64,000 bases of DNA. It comes from RUG14871 sp045539425 (GTDB taxonomy: Bacteria > Bacillota_I > Bacilli_A > Erysipelotrichales > Erysipelotrichaceae). Made by a program: the position numbers and the translations under genes. Every line of letters begins with the position of its first letter. Position 1 is the stretch's first letter. Shown here piece after piece: positions 9,039-17,055 of the stretch. The stretch is taken from NCBI GenBank assembly GCA_045539425.1, contig JAZQFH010000046.1:1-64000 (forward strand), written 5' to 3'. The notes beneath the pieces were generated by a model. It had not been told where the DNA came from and did no database searches. It worked only from the letters and a program-made list of their open reading frames with translations.

Positions 9039-9128
9039 ACGCGTCTCCTTTTTTAACAGTCCTATTGTAATGCTTTTCCTTTTTCTTTTCCATGTTGCAC
9101 ATAAAACTGAATAACTTTCACAATCCCA

Positions 9129-9158
9129 TTCATTCCGTGAAATGATTTATGTTACAAT
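9129..9158 (+). promoter_or_regulatory. Candidate promoter of the HPr-LDH gene
   Basis: TTCATT, 18 bases, TACAAT, about 40 bases before the start codon. The -35 is a weak match. A good SD (AAGGAGAG) sits in front of the ATG at 9200. Confidence 0.45.
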
Positions 9159-9199
9159 TAAATTTAGGAATTTACGTATATATAAAATAAGGAGAGCAT

Positions 9200-10501
9200 A
9201 TGAAAGAATTTAGATGTATTGTCGAAAATCCTCTGGGCATTCATGCACGTCCCGCTGCCCTTTTGGCGCAGGCGCTGGTGAATGTATCCTCCGCGGTCAC
9301 TATCCGCTGCAACGGCAAGGAAGCCAGCGGAAAGAACGTTTTGGAAATTCTCGGACTTAATGCCGTCAAAGGTGATGTTTTGACGGTACAGGTGGAAGGA
9401 AAAGACGAAGAGGAAGCTGCGGAAAAGATCCACGCGATTCTTGCCCAGGATACCATCGAAGAAACGGCACCGAAAATCCTGAAAGTCGCCTTCTTCGGAA
9501 CCAAAGACTACGATAAGACATTCTTCACTGAACTCGCAAAAGATAAAGGCCCGGGAACATATAATACCGATCTCACCTTCCTGAGTACCCGTCTGACACC
9601 GGAAACGGTGTCCTTAGCCAAAGGGTATGATGCCATCTGCATCTTCGTCAACGACGAAGCTCCGCGCAGCGTCATTCAGTATCTCGGCGAAAACGGCGTC
9701 AAGCTGATTCTCCTGCGCTGTGCCGGATTCAACAACGTTGATCTGGAAGCCTGCAAGGAATACGGCATCAAGGTTGCCCGCGTTCCGGCATATTCCCCGT
9801 ACGCGGTTGCGGAACACGCCATGGCAACCATCCAGGCCGCCAACCGCCGCCTGCACAAGGCCGTCAACAAGGTCCGTGACAACAACTTCGCCCTCTCCGG
9901 CTTACTCGGTGTGGACTTAAATAATAAGGTCTGCGGTGTCATGGGTACCGGCAAGATCGGCGAATGTTTCGCCAGAATCGCCAAGGGTTACGGCATGACG
10001 GTCATCGGCTGGGATAAATATCCGAACCAGAGACTGGTGGACGAAGGCTTACTGACCTACGTCACAAAGGAAGAACTGCTGGAAAAATCAGACCTCATCT
10101 CCCTGCATGCCCCGCTGATCATGGGTCCGATCGGCACCTACCATCTGATCGATGAAGCCGCCATTGCCCGCATGAAGGATTCCGTCATGCTGGTCAACAC
10201 GGCCAGAGGCGCCCTGATCGATTCCGAAGCGCTGATTTCTGCCTTAAAGGCCGGCAAGTTCCACGCCGTGGCACTGGACGTATATGAAGGCGAAGATGAC
10301 AACGTCTATACGGACCGCTCCGATGAGCCGCTGCCGCACTCCATCACAGCCCGTCTGATGATGTTCCCGCAGCTCATCCTCACTTCCCACCAGGCCTTCT
10401 TCACGCGTGAAGCAATGCAGGCCATTGCGGTCACAACGATGGAAAATGCCCGCAACTTCAACGAAGGTCTCGACCTCGGAGCTGCCGAAGTCAAGGCATA
10501 A
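9200..10501 (+). CDS. HPr domain fused to D-lactate dehydrogenase (LdhA type)
   Basis: Residues 1-88 form an HPr fold: NPLGIHARPA places the PTS-phosphorylated histidine at 15 with Arg17. At the regulatory serine position the sequence reads GKNVLEILG, so Ser46 is Asn46 and HprK cannot act there. Residues 92-433 are an NAD-dependent D-2-hydroxyacid dehydrogenase close to E. coli LdhA: LRCAGFNNVDLEA (172-184), Rossmann GTGKIG (249-254), catalytic Arg336 in NTARGAL, Glu in VYEGE (361-365) and His397 in TSHQAF. It should reduce pyruvate to D-lactate in the cytoplasm, with the HPr part accepting phosphate from enzyme I. The gene is monocistronic, with its own promoter, SD and terminator. A free HPr is encoded separately at 32.1 kb. 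Both domains look intact; their coupling is inference. Confidence 0.93.
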   Translation: MKEFRCIVENPLGIHARPAALLAQALVNVSSAVTIRCNGKEASGKNVLEILGLNAVKGDVLTVQVEGKDEEEAAEKIHAILAQDTIEETAPKILKVAFFGTKDYDKTFFTELAKDKGPGTYNTDLTFLSTRLTPETVSLAKGYDAICIFVNDEAPRSVIQYLGENGVKLILLRCAGFNNVDLEACKEYGIKVARVPAYSPYAVAEHAMATIQAANRRLHKAVNKVRDNNFALSGLLGVDLNNKVCGVMGTGKIGECFARIAKGYGMTVIGWDKYPNQRLVDEGLLTYVTKEELLEKSDLISLHAPLIMGPIGTYHLIDEAAIARMKDSVMLVNTARGALIDSEALISALKAGKFHAVALDVYEGEDDNVYTDRSDEPLPHSITARLMMFPQLILTSHQAFFTREAMQAIAVTTMENARNFNEGLDLGAAEVKA

Positions 10502-10524
10502 TCAGTATCAATATTTCTTATCGA

Positions 10525-10557
10525 AACGCCGGAAAACTTATGTTTCCGGCGTTTTTC
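10525..10557 (+). terminator. Terminator of the HPr-LDH gene
   Basis: An AACGCCGGAAA stem pairs with TTTCCGGCGTT and is followed by TTTTC. Confidence 0.9.
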
Positions 10558-10604
10558 TTTATACAGAAGTGAAATAGTGACCTATGAAAGAAATCTTACA
10601 TAAA

Positions 10605-10620
10605 TTGATACCGCTTTCAT
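10605..10620. promoter_or_regulatory. CcpA cre site
   Basis: TTGATACCGCTTTCAT contains a full match to the classical cre consensus TGWNANCGNTNWCA. It lies 13 bases upstream of the -35 of the nucleoside importer leader, so Ser-phosphorylated HPr with CcpA is expected to act here. Whether it activates or represses from this upstream position is not clear. Confidence 0.72.
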
Positions 10621-10632
10621 GAGCAAATTTGC

Positions 10633-10661
10633 TTGATTTTCCAAATCAATTAGGCAATAAT
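10633..10661 (+). promoter_or_regulatory. Promoter with overlapping palindrome, nucleoside importer leader
   Basis: TTGATT, 17 bases, AATAAT. The -35 forms the left arm of a perfect inverted repeat, TTGATTT-TCC-AAATCAA (10633-10649), a likely operator. Together with the cre site this suggests dual control. Confidence 0.55.
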
Positions 10662-10696
10662 TGGAGTATATTTTTTCAAAGGGGGAGGAGTACGGA

Positions 10697-10834
10697 ATGG
10701 TCAAGAATGTACTTGCACGGAATACCGGCTATAACCATAGCGGCAAACGCAAATTAATTCCTTTCGATACCATTACACCCGCCTGCGCCCTTAACTCTCT
10801 CGAACAAATTGTGAAGTATCATCCAGAAGCCTGA
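10697..10834 (+). CDS. Small ORF (45 aa) in the leader of the nucleoside importer operon
   Basis: The ATG is preceded by the strongest SD in the region (GGGGGAGGAG, seven bases away). The peptide begins MVKNVLARNTGYNH and ends IVKYHPEA; it is basic at the N terminus (KRK at 17-19), has one Cys (residue 30) and no membrane segment or signal peptide. I do not recognise it. Its last codons form the 5' arm of a 12-bp stem (10806-10817), so its translation would compete with folding of that stem. It may be a leader peptide controlling the downstream operon, or a stand-alone small protein with its terminator. Confidence 0.55.
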   Translation: MVKNVLARNTGYNHSGKRKLIPFDTITPACALNSLEQIVKYHPEA

Positions 10835-10883
10835 GGAGAAAAAACTCCTTTAGCAACGGACTGACTTCACAATTTTTATTTTA
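10806..10883 (+). terminator. Attenuator-like long stem ahead of the nucleoside importer
   Basis: A perfect 12-bp stem (AAATTGTGAAGT with ACTTCACAATTT) encloses 46 bases that hold a second hairpin (AGGAG-A6-CTCCT). A U-rich tail (TTATTTTATT) follows. The 5' arm lies inside the small ORF. This can end transcription before the BMP gene, conditionally or partly. It does not match a purine riboswitch I know. Confidence 0.6.
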
Positions 10884-10941
10884 TTCGGTAATTCTGGCAT
10901 ACAAGGCCATGAATACATAGATTCTCAGGAGGAATTGAAAA

Positions 10942-12192
10942 ATGAAAAAACTAGTGATCTTACTTCTCAGTGCCCTCATGGTTCTCGGCGGTTTAGTCGG
11001 ATGTTCCAAGGAAAACACACCGGCTGACGGCGGCGAAAGCACACCGGCAGAAACCAGCAAGAAAATCGGTATCATCTTAGTCGGTGATGAAAATGAAGGC
11101 TACACTTATGCTCACATGCTCGGCATCAAGGACGCTGCCAAAGGTTTAGGCATTGCGGATGAAGACATTCTCTGGAAATACACAGTCGGTGAAGACCAGA
11201 CATGCGAAGATGCAGCGATCGACTTAATCGAAAACGGTGCAACTCTCGTCATCTCCAACTCCTACGGACATCAGTCCTTCATGCAGAAAGTTGCTCAGGA
11301 ATATCCGGATGTCACATTCGTTGCTGACACTGGCGACACAGCTGCCAACTCCGGTCTGAAGAACTTCAAGAACGCTTTCACGGCTGTTTATGAATCCCGT
11401 TACGTCTCCGGTGTTGTTGCCGGCTTAAAGTTACAGGAACTCATCGACAACGGCGCAATCGTTGACGCAAACCTCGATGAAAACGGCAATATCAAGATCG
11501 GTTATGTCGGTGCTTATCCGTACGCGGAAGTCGTCTCCGGCTACACTGCATTCTATCTCGGCATCAAATCCGTTGTCTCCAACGTTGTCATGTTTGTGGA
11601 ATACACAAACTCCTGGTTCGACATCACGGCTGAAGGAACTGTTGCAGACGATCTGATGAGCAGAGGCTGCGTCATCATCGGTCAGCACGCTGACTCCACT
11701 GGTGCTCCGACAAAAGTTCAGAGCAACATGCAGAACAACACTTACGGCTTCACTGCCTACTCCGTCGGTTACAACGTTTCCATGCTGGATGTTGCACCGG
11801 ATGTAGCTCTGACAAGTGCTTCCAACGTCTGGGAAAAATTCTACACTTATGCATTCACTTGCTGGCAGAACGGTACAGACATGGTCACTGACTGGGTCGG
11901 CGGCTACAACGAAGGTGCTGTTGAAATCACGGAACTCGGCAAGGCAGTTGCTGCAGGAACTCAGGAAGCTGTTGACAAGACAATCGCCGCAATCAAATCC
12001 GGTGAATTACATGTCTTCGATGCATCCACATTCACAATCGGCGGTGAAAACCCGACATCCATCCTCGGCGATCTGGACGGCGACTTCACACCGGAATATG
12101 AATGCTTAATCGACGGCTACTTCCATGAATCCGAATTCAGAAGTGCTCCGTACTTCGCCGCAAGAATTGACGGTATCACGGAATTAAACTAA
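10942..12192 (+). CDS. nupN: BMP family nucleoside-binding lipoprotein of ABC importer
   Basis: Substrate-binding lipoprotein of the BMP/PnrA/Med family, which captures purine or pyrimidine nucleosides outside the cell. It has 416 residues. A type II signal peptide ends at lipobox LVGC (Cys21), to be lipidated by Lgt. A Thr/Glu/Gly/Ser-rich linker follows, then the BMP domain beginning at KKIGIILVGDENEGY and carrying family-like blocks such as IGYVGAYPYAEVVSGYTAFYLGI and a C-terminal GEN/GDLDGD region. The start ATG has a clear CAGGAGG SD. It is the first gene of the importer operon, separated from the ATPase gene by a hairpin that can raise its relative expression. The symbol follows B. subtilis nupNOPQ; the exact nucleoside is not known. 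Confidence 0.88.
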   Translation: MKKLVILLLSALMVLGGLVGCSKENTPADGGESTPAETSKKIGIILVGDENEGYTYAHMLGIKDAAKGLGIADEDILWKYTVGEDQTCEDAAIDLIENGATLVISNSYGHQSFMQKVAQEYPDVTFVADTGDTAANSGLKNFKNAFTAVYESRYVSGVVAGLKLQELIDNGAIVDANLDENGNIKIGYVGAYPYAEVVSGYTAFYLGIKSVVSNVVMFVEYTNSWFDITAEGTVADDLMSRGCVIIGQHADSTGAPTKVQSNMQNNTYGFTAYSVGYNVSMLDVAPDVALTSASNVWEKFYTYAFTCWQNGTDMVTDWVGGYNEGAVEITELGKAVAAGTQEAVDKTIAAIKSGELHVFDASTFTIGGENPTSILGDLDGDFTPEYECLIDGYFHESEFRSAPYFAARIDGITELN

Positions 12193-12226
12193 TCTGACAC
12201 ATTTACAGAATTAACCAAAAACATAG

Positions 12227-12264
12227 AACATTACAGGCCCCGTGCGGGACCTGTAATGTTTTGC
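12227..12264 (+). terminator. Intercistronic hairpin after nupN
   Basis: A near-perfect stem AACATTACAGG with CCTGTAATGTT and a GC core (CCCGTGCGGG), followed by TTTGCATTTT, lies between the binding protein and the ATPase. It is probably a partial terminator or 3' stabiliser giving excess binding protein. Confidence 0.72.
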
Positions 12265-12284
12265 ATTTTCAGGGAGGTGCATTT

Positions 12285-13820
12285 ATGGCTGAAATCGCAG
12301 TATCCATGCGAAATATTACGAAACAGTTCGGGAAAAAAGTCATTGCCAACAAGGATGTCAACCTCGACATCTATCACGGCGAAGTCCTTTCCCTGCTGGG
12401 GGAAAACGGAAGCGGCAAAACCACGCTGATGAACATGCTCTCCGGTGTTTACTATCCGGACAGCGGTGAGATCCTGATTGACGGAAAAGAAGTCAGCATC
12501 GCTTCCCCGAAAGATGCCTTTGATCTGGGAATCGGTATGATTCACCAGCACTTCAAACTCATTGACGTGTTCACGGCACTGGAAAACATCCTGATCGGTC
12601 TGCCGAAGGAACACACGGAAAAAGACTGCCGTACGGAAGTGGAAGAGATCTGCTCCAGATACGGCTTTGAACTTGATCTTGACAAGAAGATCTATGACAT
12701 GACGGTTTCGGAAAAAGAGACCCTCGAAATCGTAAAGACCCTCTACCGCGGGGCCAACGTCCTGATTCTGGATGAGCCGACTGCGGTCCTTACCCCGCAG
12801 GAAATCTCAAAACTCTTCACGATCCTCAGAAACATGCGCGATGACGGCAAAGCCATCGTCATCATCACGCACAAACTGAATGAGGTCATGGAGATCTCCG
12901 ACCGTATCACGGTTTTACGCAAAGGGGAAAACGTCGGAACGCTTCTGACCTCCGAGGCAAATGAACAGATCCTGACCGAAATGATGGTCGGGGAAAAAGT
13001 CACGCTGGACATTGCCCGCGACCTTGTCGAAGAGAAGGCAAAGCGTCTGGAAGTCAAACATCTGACGGTCGAAAACAATGACGGCAAAAAGGTAGTCGAT
13101 GACATTACCTTTGATTTATACAGCGGAGAGATCCTCGGCATCGCCGGCATCTCCGGATCCGGCCAGAAAGAACTGCTGGAGGCCATCATGGGCTTACAGA
13201 AGTGCGAAGAAGGCTCTTCGGTCATCTACAACTCCACCGCTCACGGTGTCCATGAGCTGGTTGGCTTAAGCACCAAGGAAATCATCGAATTCGGTCTGCA
13301 CCTCGCCTTTGTCCCGGAAGACCGCTTAGGCATGGGCCTTGTCGGTAACATGGGTATGACGGACAACGTCTTATTGAAGCGCTACCGCAAGGGTGCCGGC
13401 CCGTTCTTACACAAACAGCAGCCGCAGGCCACGGCGCAGAAGATCAAGGACGAACTTGAAGTCAAGACACCGGACCTTGATTATCCGGTCCGCCGTCTTA
13501 GCGGCGGTAACGTCCAGAAGATCCTGGTCGGACGCGAGATCAACAACAAGCCGACGGTCTTAATGACAGCCTATGCCGTCCGCGGACTGGACATCAATAC
13601 TTCATACGCCATTTACAACCTCTTGAACGAACAGAAGAAAAAAGGCGTCGCCGTGATTTATGTCGGGGAAGACCTGGACGTGCTCTTAGCCCTCAGCGAC
13701 CGCATTCTGGTCTTATGTTCCGGCAAGATGAACGGCTTACTGGACGGCAGAACGGCCACCAAGGAAGAAGTCGGCTACTTAATGACCCACTTAAAGGAGG
13801 AAACTCATGGAAAAGAATAA
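12285..13820 (+). CDS. nupO: Nucleoside ABC importer ATPase, two nucleotide-binding domains
   Basis: Tandem ABC ATPase (511 residues) powering nucleoside uptake. NBD1 has Walker A GENGSGKT (39-46) and an intact Walker B ILDEPTAV, but its signature loop reads TVSEKETLE instead of LSxGxxQ. NBD2 has signature LSGGNVQ, but a Walker A variant GISGSGQKE and a degraded Walker B (VLMTAYAVRGLD, lacking Asp and Glu). One composite site (NBD1 Walker motifs with the NBD2 signature) therefore looks able to hydrolyse ATP and the other looks degenerate; NBD2 degeneration is known in RbsA/YufO-type proteins. I chose the ATG at 12285, with AGGGAGG nine bases upstream, over one 24 bases earlier that lies in the hairpin tail. 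Its 3' end overlaps nupP by 14 bases. Confidence 0.9.
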   Translation: MAEIAVSMRNITKQFGKKVIANKDVNLDIYHGEVLSLLGENGSGKTTLMNMLSGVYYPDSGEILIDGKEVSIASPKDAFDLGIGMIHQHFKLIDVFTALENILIGLPKEHTEKDCRTEVEEICSRYGFELDLDKKIYDMTVSEKETLEIVKTLYRGANVLILDEPTAVLTPQEISKLFTILRNMRDDGKAIVIITHKLNEVMEISDRITVLRKGENVGTLLTSEANEQILTEMMVGEKVTLDIARDLVEEKAKRLEVKHLTVENNDGKKVVDDITFDLYSGEILGIAGISGSGQKELLEAIMGLQKCEEGSSVIYNSTAHGVHELVGLSTKEIIEFGLHLAFVPEDRLGMGLVGNMGMTDNVLLKRYRKGAGPFLHKQQPQATAQKIKDELEVKTPDLDYPVRRLSGGNVQKILVGREINNKPTVLMTAYAVRGLDINTSYAIYNLLNEQKKKGVAVIYVGEDLDVLLALSDRILVLCSGKMNGLLDGRTATKEEVGYLMTHLKEETHGKE

Positions 13821-14907
13821 TGCGAAAGAGCCTCTCTTAAGAATCAAGAAACGTGACGATCTGCCGATTTGGACAAAGGTTGTGGTGATCCTGTTGGCAA
13901 TTCTGGCATCCCTGCTGGTCTCTGCCCTCTTCATCTATTTTGTCACCAAGCTCGATCCGATCAGTGTCTATAAATCCATGTTCAACGGTGCCTTCGGCAC
14001 CCCGCGCAGAACCTGGATCACGCTCCGTGACACCTGTCTCTTACTGCTCATCAGTATCTCTCTGGCTCCTGCATTCCGGATGCGCTTCTGGAACTGCGGT
14101 GCGGAAGGTCAGATTCTGATCGGCGGTTTAACCACAGCCGCAATGATGATCTATTTCGGCAATAAAGTACCGACCTTCGCCCTTCTGCTTCTGATGCTTG
14201 TCATCTCCGCAGCGGCGGGCGGTTTATGGGCCTATCTTCCGGCTTACTTCAAAGCCAAATACGATACCAATGAAACACTGTTTACCTTAATGATGAACTA
14301 CATGGCCATTCAGGTCGTTGAATTCTTCGTCGACTTCTGGGATAAGAAACAGTCCCATTCCGTCGGCATCATCAACATGCAGACATCGGGCGGCTGGTTC
14401 CCGAAACTCTTCGGCCAGCAGTATTTCCTCAACATCGCCATCGTCTTGGTGGCCATGATCGGTGTCTACATCTACATGCATTATTCCAAGCACGGCTATG
14501 AGGCCGCTGTTGTCGGAGAATCCGTCGCCACAGCCAGATATGCCGGCATCAACGTACCGAAAGTCATCCGCAAGAACGTTCTGATCTCCGGTGCCATCGC
14601 CGGTATCGCCGGATTTGTGGAAGTCGCCGGAATCTCCCATACGATTTCCAAGCAGACAGCCGGAGGAAGAGGCTTCACGGCCATCATCGTCTGCTGGCTG
14701 GCGAAATTCAACCCGTTTGCCATGACGGTCATCTCGGCCTTCATTGTCTTCTTAAGCAAGGGTGCTTCCCAGATCTCCAGTGACTTCGGCTTAAACGAAT
14801 ACGCATCGAATATCATCACGGGTATCATCCTGTTCTTCATCCTCAGTTCGGAGTTCTTCAATAACTATAAGATCTCCGTCCGTCACAGCAGAAAGGAGAG
14901 CGAATAA
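13807..14907 (+). CDS. nupP: Nucleoside ABC importer permease 1
   Basis: Membrane permease of the BPD_transp_2 family (366 residues), which pairs with the second permease. About eight to nine hydrophobic segments are visible, starting at 26-48. Family-like blocks include FRMRFWNCGAEGQILIGG near 92 and the cytoplasmic loop VVGESVATARYAGINVPK near 237, which would contact the ATPase. The ATG lies inside the end of nupO with an AAGGAGG SD, so the two are coupled. The C terminus ends one base before nupQ. Location between the ATPase and the second permease and the YufP-like layout support the call. Confidence 0.9.
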   Translation: MEKNNAKEPLLRIKKRDDLPIWTKVVVILLAILASLLVSALFIYFVTKLDPISVYKSMFNGAFGTPRRTWITLRDTCLLLLISISLAPAFRMRFWNCGAEGQILIGGLTTAAMMIYFGNKVPTFALLLLMLVISAAAGGLWAYLPAYFKAKYDTNETLFTLMMNYMAIQVVEFFVDFWDKKQSHSVGIINMQTSGGWFPKLFGQQYFLNIAIVLVAMIGVYIYMHYSKHGYEAAVVGESVATARYAGINVPKVIRKNVLISGAIAGIAGFVEVAGISHTISKQTAGGRGFTAIIVCWLAKFNPFAMTVISAFIVFLSKGASQISSDFGLNEYASNIITGIILFFILSSEFFNNYKISVRHSRKESE

Positions 14908-14908
14908 C

Positions 14909-15940
14909 ATGACTACAGCACAAGTGATCTCCTGGTTTGTCGCCGCCATCACCTTCGGTACGGTTATCATGTACGGCTGTATCGGCGAAACGCTCAACCA
15001 GAAAGCCGGGGACTTGAACCTCGGTGTTCCGGGTGTCATGCAGATCGGCGGTATCGCCGCTCTGGCAGCTGCCTTCCTCTATGAGCGCTCCACTGCAACG
15101 CCGAGTGCTCTGACTGGCATGATCCTCAGCCTTCTGGCAACGATCATTGCCTCCGCTCTGGCCGGACTTCTGTATGCCTTCCTGACGGTAACATTAAAGG
15201 TCAACCAGAACGTTACGGGACTGACACTGACGATTTTCGGAACGGGCATTGCCAACTTCTTCGGCGGTAACATGATGAAGCTCTCCGGCGGCGTCGGTAC
15301 GATCTCCGTCGCAACGACTTCCAGTGCCTTTACGGCCAAGCTTCCGCTGATTTCCGGAAAGTTCGGTACAATCGGCTCCATCCTCCTCTCTCATGGCTGG
15401 ATGGTGTACCTCTGCCTGTTCCTGGCTTTCTTCCTGCAGTACTTCCTGAACAAAACCCGTACCGGACTCAACCTGAGAGCGATCGGGGAAAATCCGGCAA
15501 CGGCAGACGCTGCCGGTATCAACGTCACAAGATACAAGTATCTCGCAGCCGTGATCGGCTGCGCCATCTGCGGACTGGGCGGACTCTTCTATGTCATGGA
15601 CTACATTAAGGGAACCTGGGCCAATGACTCCGCCATGGAAGCCTTAGGCTGGCTGGCAGTTGCCCTGGTTATCTTCACCAGCTGGAAGCCGAAAAACGCC
15701 ACCTGGGGCGCCTATCTCTTCGGTTTATGTTACTGGGCATATATTTATATCCCGGTCGAAATCTCCCGTTTCTTTGCCGAAAAGCTGAAGCTGCAGAACA
15801 TGACCTATATGCAGAATCTGTATAAGATGTTGCCGTATCTGGTCACGATCATCGTTCTCTGCGTTGTCTCCAAACGTAAAAAACGTGAGAACCAGGGTCC
15901 TTCTTCCTTAGGTCTGAGTTATTTCCGGGAAGAGCGATAA
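14909..15940 (+). CDS. nupQ: Nucleoside ABC importer permease 2
   Basis: Second permease of the BPD_transp_2 family (343 residues), YufQ-like. Motifs include GCIGETLNQKAGDLNLGVPGVMQIGG near the N terminus and the coupling loop LRAIGENPATADAAGINVTRYK near 195-216. About eight to nine membrane segments are visible. It follows nupP by one base with an AAAGGAGAG SD and is the last gene of the operon, ended by a strong terminator shared with the convergent HD gene. The substrate range is inferred from the BMP-type binding protein. Confidence 0.9.
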   Translation: MTTAQVISWFVAAITFGTVIMYGCIGETLNQKAGDLNLGVPGVMQIGGIAALAAAFLYERSTATPSALTGMILSLLATIIASALAGLLYAFLTVTLKVNQNVTGLTLTIFGTGIANFFGGNMMKLSGGVGTISVATTSSAFTAKLPLISGKFGTIGSILLSHGWMVYLCLFLAFFLQYFLNKTRTGLNLRAIGENPATADAAGINVTRYKYLAAVIGCAICGLGGLFYVMDYIKGTWANDSAMEALGWLAVALVIFTSWKPKNATWGAYLFGLCYWAYIYIPVEISRFFAEKLKLQNMTYMQNLYKMLPYLVTIIVLCVVSKRKKRENQGPSSLGLSYFREER

Positions 15941-15947
15941 AACACAG

Positions 15948-16004
15948 AAAAAGCGAGCCTGGAGAGTGGACCCTGTTTCGTTCACTCACCCTGGTTCGCT
16001 TTTT
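15948..16004. terminator. Bidirectional terminator between nupQ and the HD gene
   Basis: AAAAAGCGA and TCGCTTTTT form the outer stem, and inner GG/CC-rich pairs extend it. T runs exist in both directions, fitting the convergent genes. Confidence 0.8.
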
Positions 16005-16005
16005 A

Positions 16006-17004
16006 TTATTCCTCATCTGTAATTCCCCTGATAAAGTAATGGAAGTCCTTATCCAGATATTCCGCCAGCTCCTTCGCAAATGCCGTATTGTTTTCCGACA
16101 CTCTTCCGCGTCCTATGATAAACGGATCCATCCATCTCTTCTTGGCGTCCACCTGATAACTGAATGGCTCCGTGCCGTCTTTGGGATAGCGCATCTCACT
16201 GAGCTGTTCCAGACGTTTCCACAGCGCCGCGGTTTCCGCATTGCCCTTCAGTTTTTCAATAACGGCAGATTCCTCTAAGGCCAGATCCCGCAGCGTGATA
16301 ACGTGCTCTTCAATCCCTTTCTTCAGGATACGGGCAAGATATTCCATCGTATAGCGGTCCGCATCCGCCACATAGATCTTACAGGTATCCAGGGCTTTTT
16401 GGGCGAAATAGAGGGCAAATGACGGGGTTTGAAAGACGAGTTCATTCTGCTCCGGGTTCACCGTGATATCCTCATATACCGCCTGAATCTCTGCGAAAGA
16501 GCAGCCTTCGTAACGGTACATGTTTGTCAGCGTGTATTCCAGCCGGTCCGCGGAAAGCTTCGGCCGATCATTATCGGCAACAGGATAGCGGTGATAATCC
16601 TTCACCTCATCCACGCTCATTCCGTACTTCTGAAGCAGCGACATGATTCCCCTGTCATTTCGAATCACCATCTCCGTATCCGCTTCCGTGGATTCCTGCG
16701 TCATATGGTCGTTATTGAGAAAATCCACCACATGGGAAAAGCAGGGTGTTGCGATATCGTGCAGTAAAGCCGCCACGCTCATTGTTCTGTCATTGGTAAA
16801 GTGCCAAGTGATCAGTCCTACGCCAACGGAGTGCTCATAGCGGTGATACGGCACAATATTCTGAAAGCGCGGAAAGGACGTATATTCCAAAGCGCAGTCC
16901 ATTCCGACGTCACGCAGCCGTAACATGGCTTCCGTCTCTGCGAATTCCTTTAAAAATTCCGGAATTTCCTTATGATAGATCTTTAACAGCGGATGGTTTT
17001 TCAT
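16006..17004 (-). CDS. HD-domain phosphohydrolase
   Basis: A 332-residue cytoplasmic HD-superfamily protein. The metal-binding pattern is visible: RYEHSVGVG (H), then ALLHDIATP (HD) and further Asp in the helical core, as in dGTPase/YdhJ-like phosphohydrolases. A substrate such as a nucleotide cannot be fixed from sequence. An upstream in-frame ATG at 17040 lies within the terminator stem of the preceding gene, so I choose the ATG at 17004, which has GGAGG five bases upstream. It follows the large surface protein gene but is separated from it by that terminator. It is convergent with nupQ. Confidence 0.82.
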   Translation of the reverse strand: MKNHPLLKIYHKEIPEFLKEFAETEAMLRLRDVGMDCALEYTSFPRFQNIVPYHRYEHSVGVGLITWHFTNDRTMSVAALLHDIATPCFSHVVDFLNNDHMTQESTEADTEMVIRNDRGIMSLLQKYGMSVDEVKDYHRYPVADNDRPKLSADRLEYTLTNMYRYEGCSFAEIQAVYEDITVNPEQNELVFQTPSFALYFAQKALDTCKIYVADADRYTMEYLARILKKGIEEHVITLRDLALEESAVIEKLKGNAETAALWKRLEQLSEMRYPKDGTEPFSYQVDAKKRWMDPFIIGRGRVSENNTAFAKELAEYLDKDFHYFIRGITDEE

Positions 17005-17015
17005 GCCTCCATTAT

Positions 17016-17048
17016 ACACAAAACACAGCCATGCATGCATGGCTGTGT
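17016..17048 (-). terminator. Terminator of the surface protein gene
   Basis: ACACAGCC and GGCTGTGT enclose the self-complementary ATGCATGCAT. TTTTGTG follows on the minus strand. Confidence 0.72.
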
Positions 17049-17055
17049 ATTCATT

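Noticed and set aside
10806..10890. Purine riboswitch in front of the nucleoside importer
   Set aside because: The stem-loop does not show the conserved purine aptamer three-way junction or its loop sequences; an attenuator or terminator fits better.
17005..17040. Longer N terminus for the HD-domain protein
   Set aside because: The upstream ATG sits in the stem of the surface-protein terminator and has no SD; the ATG at 17004 has GGAGG.
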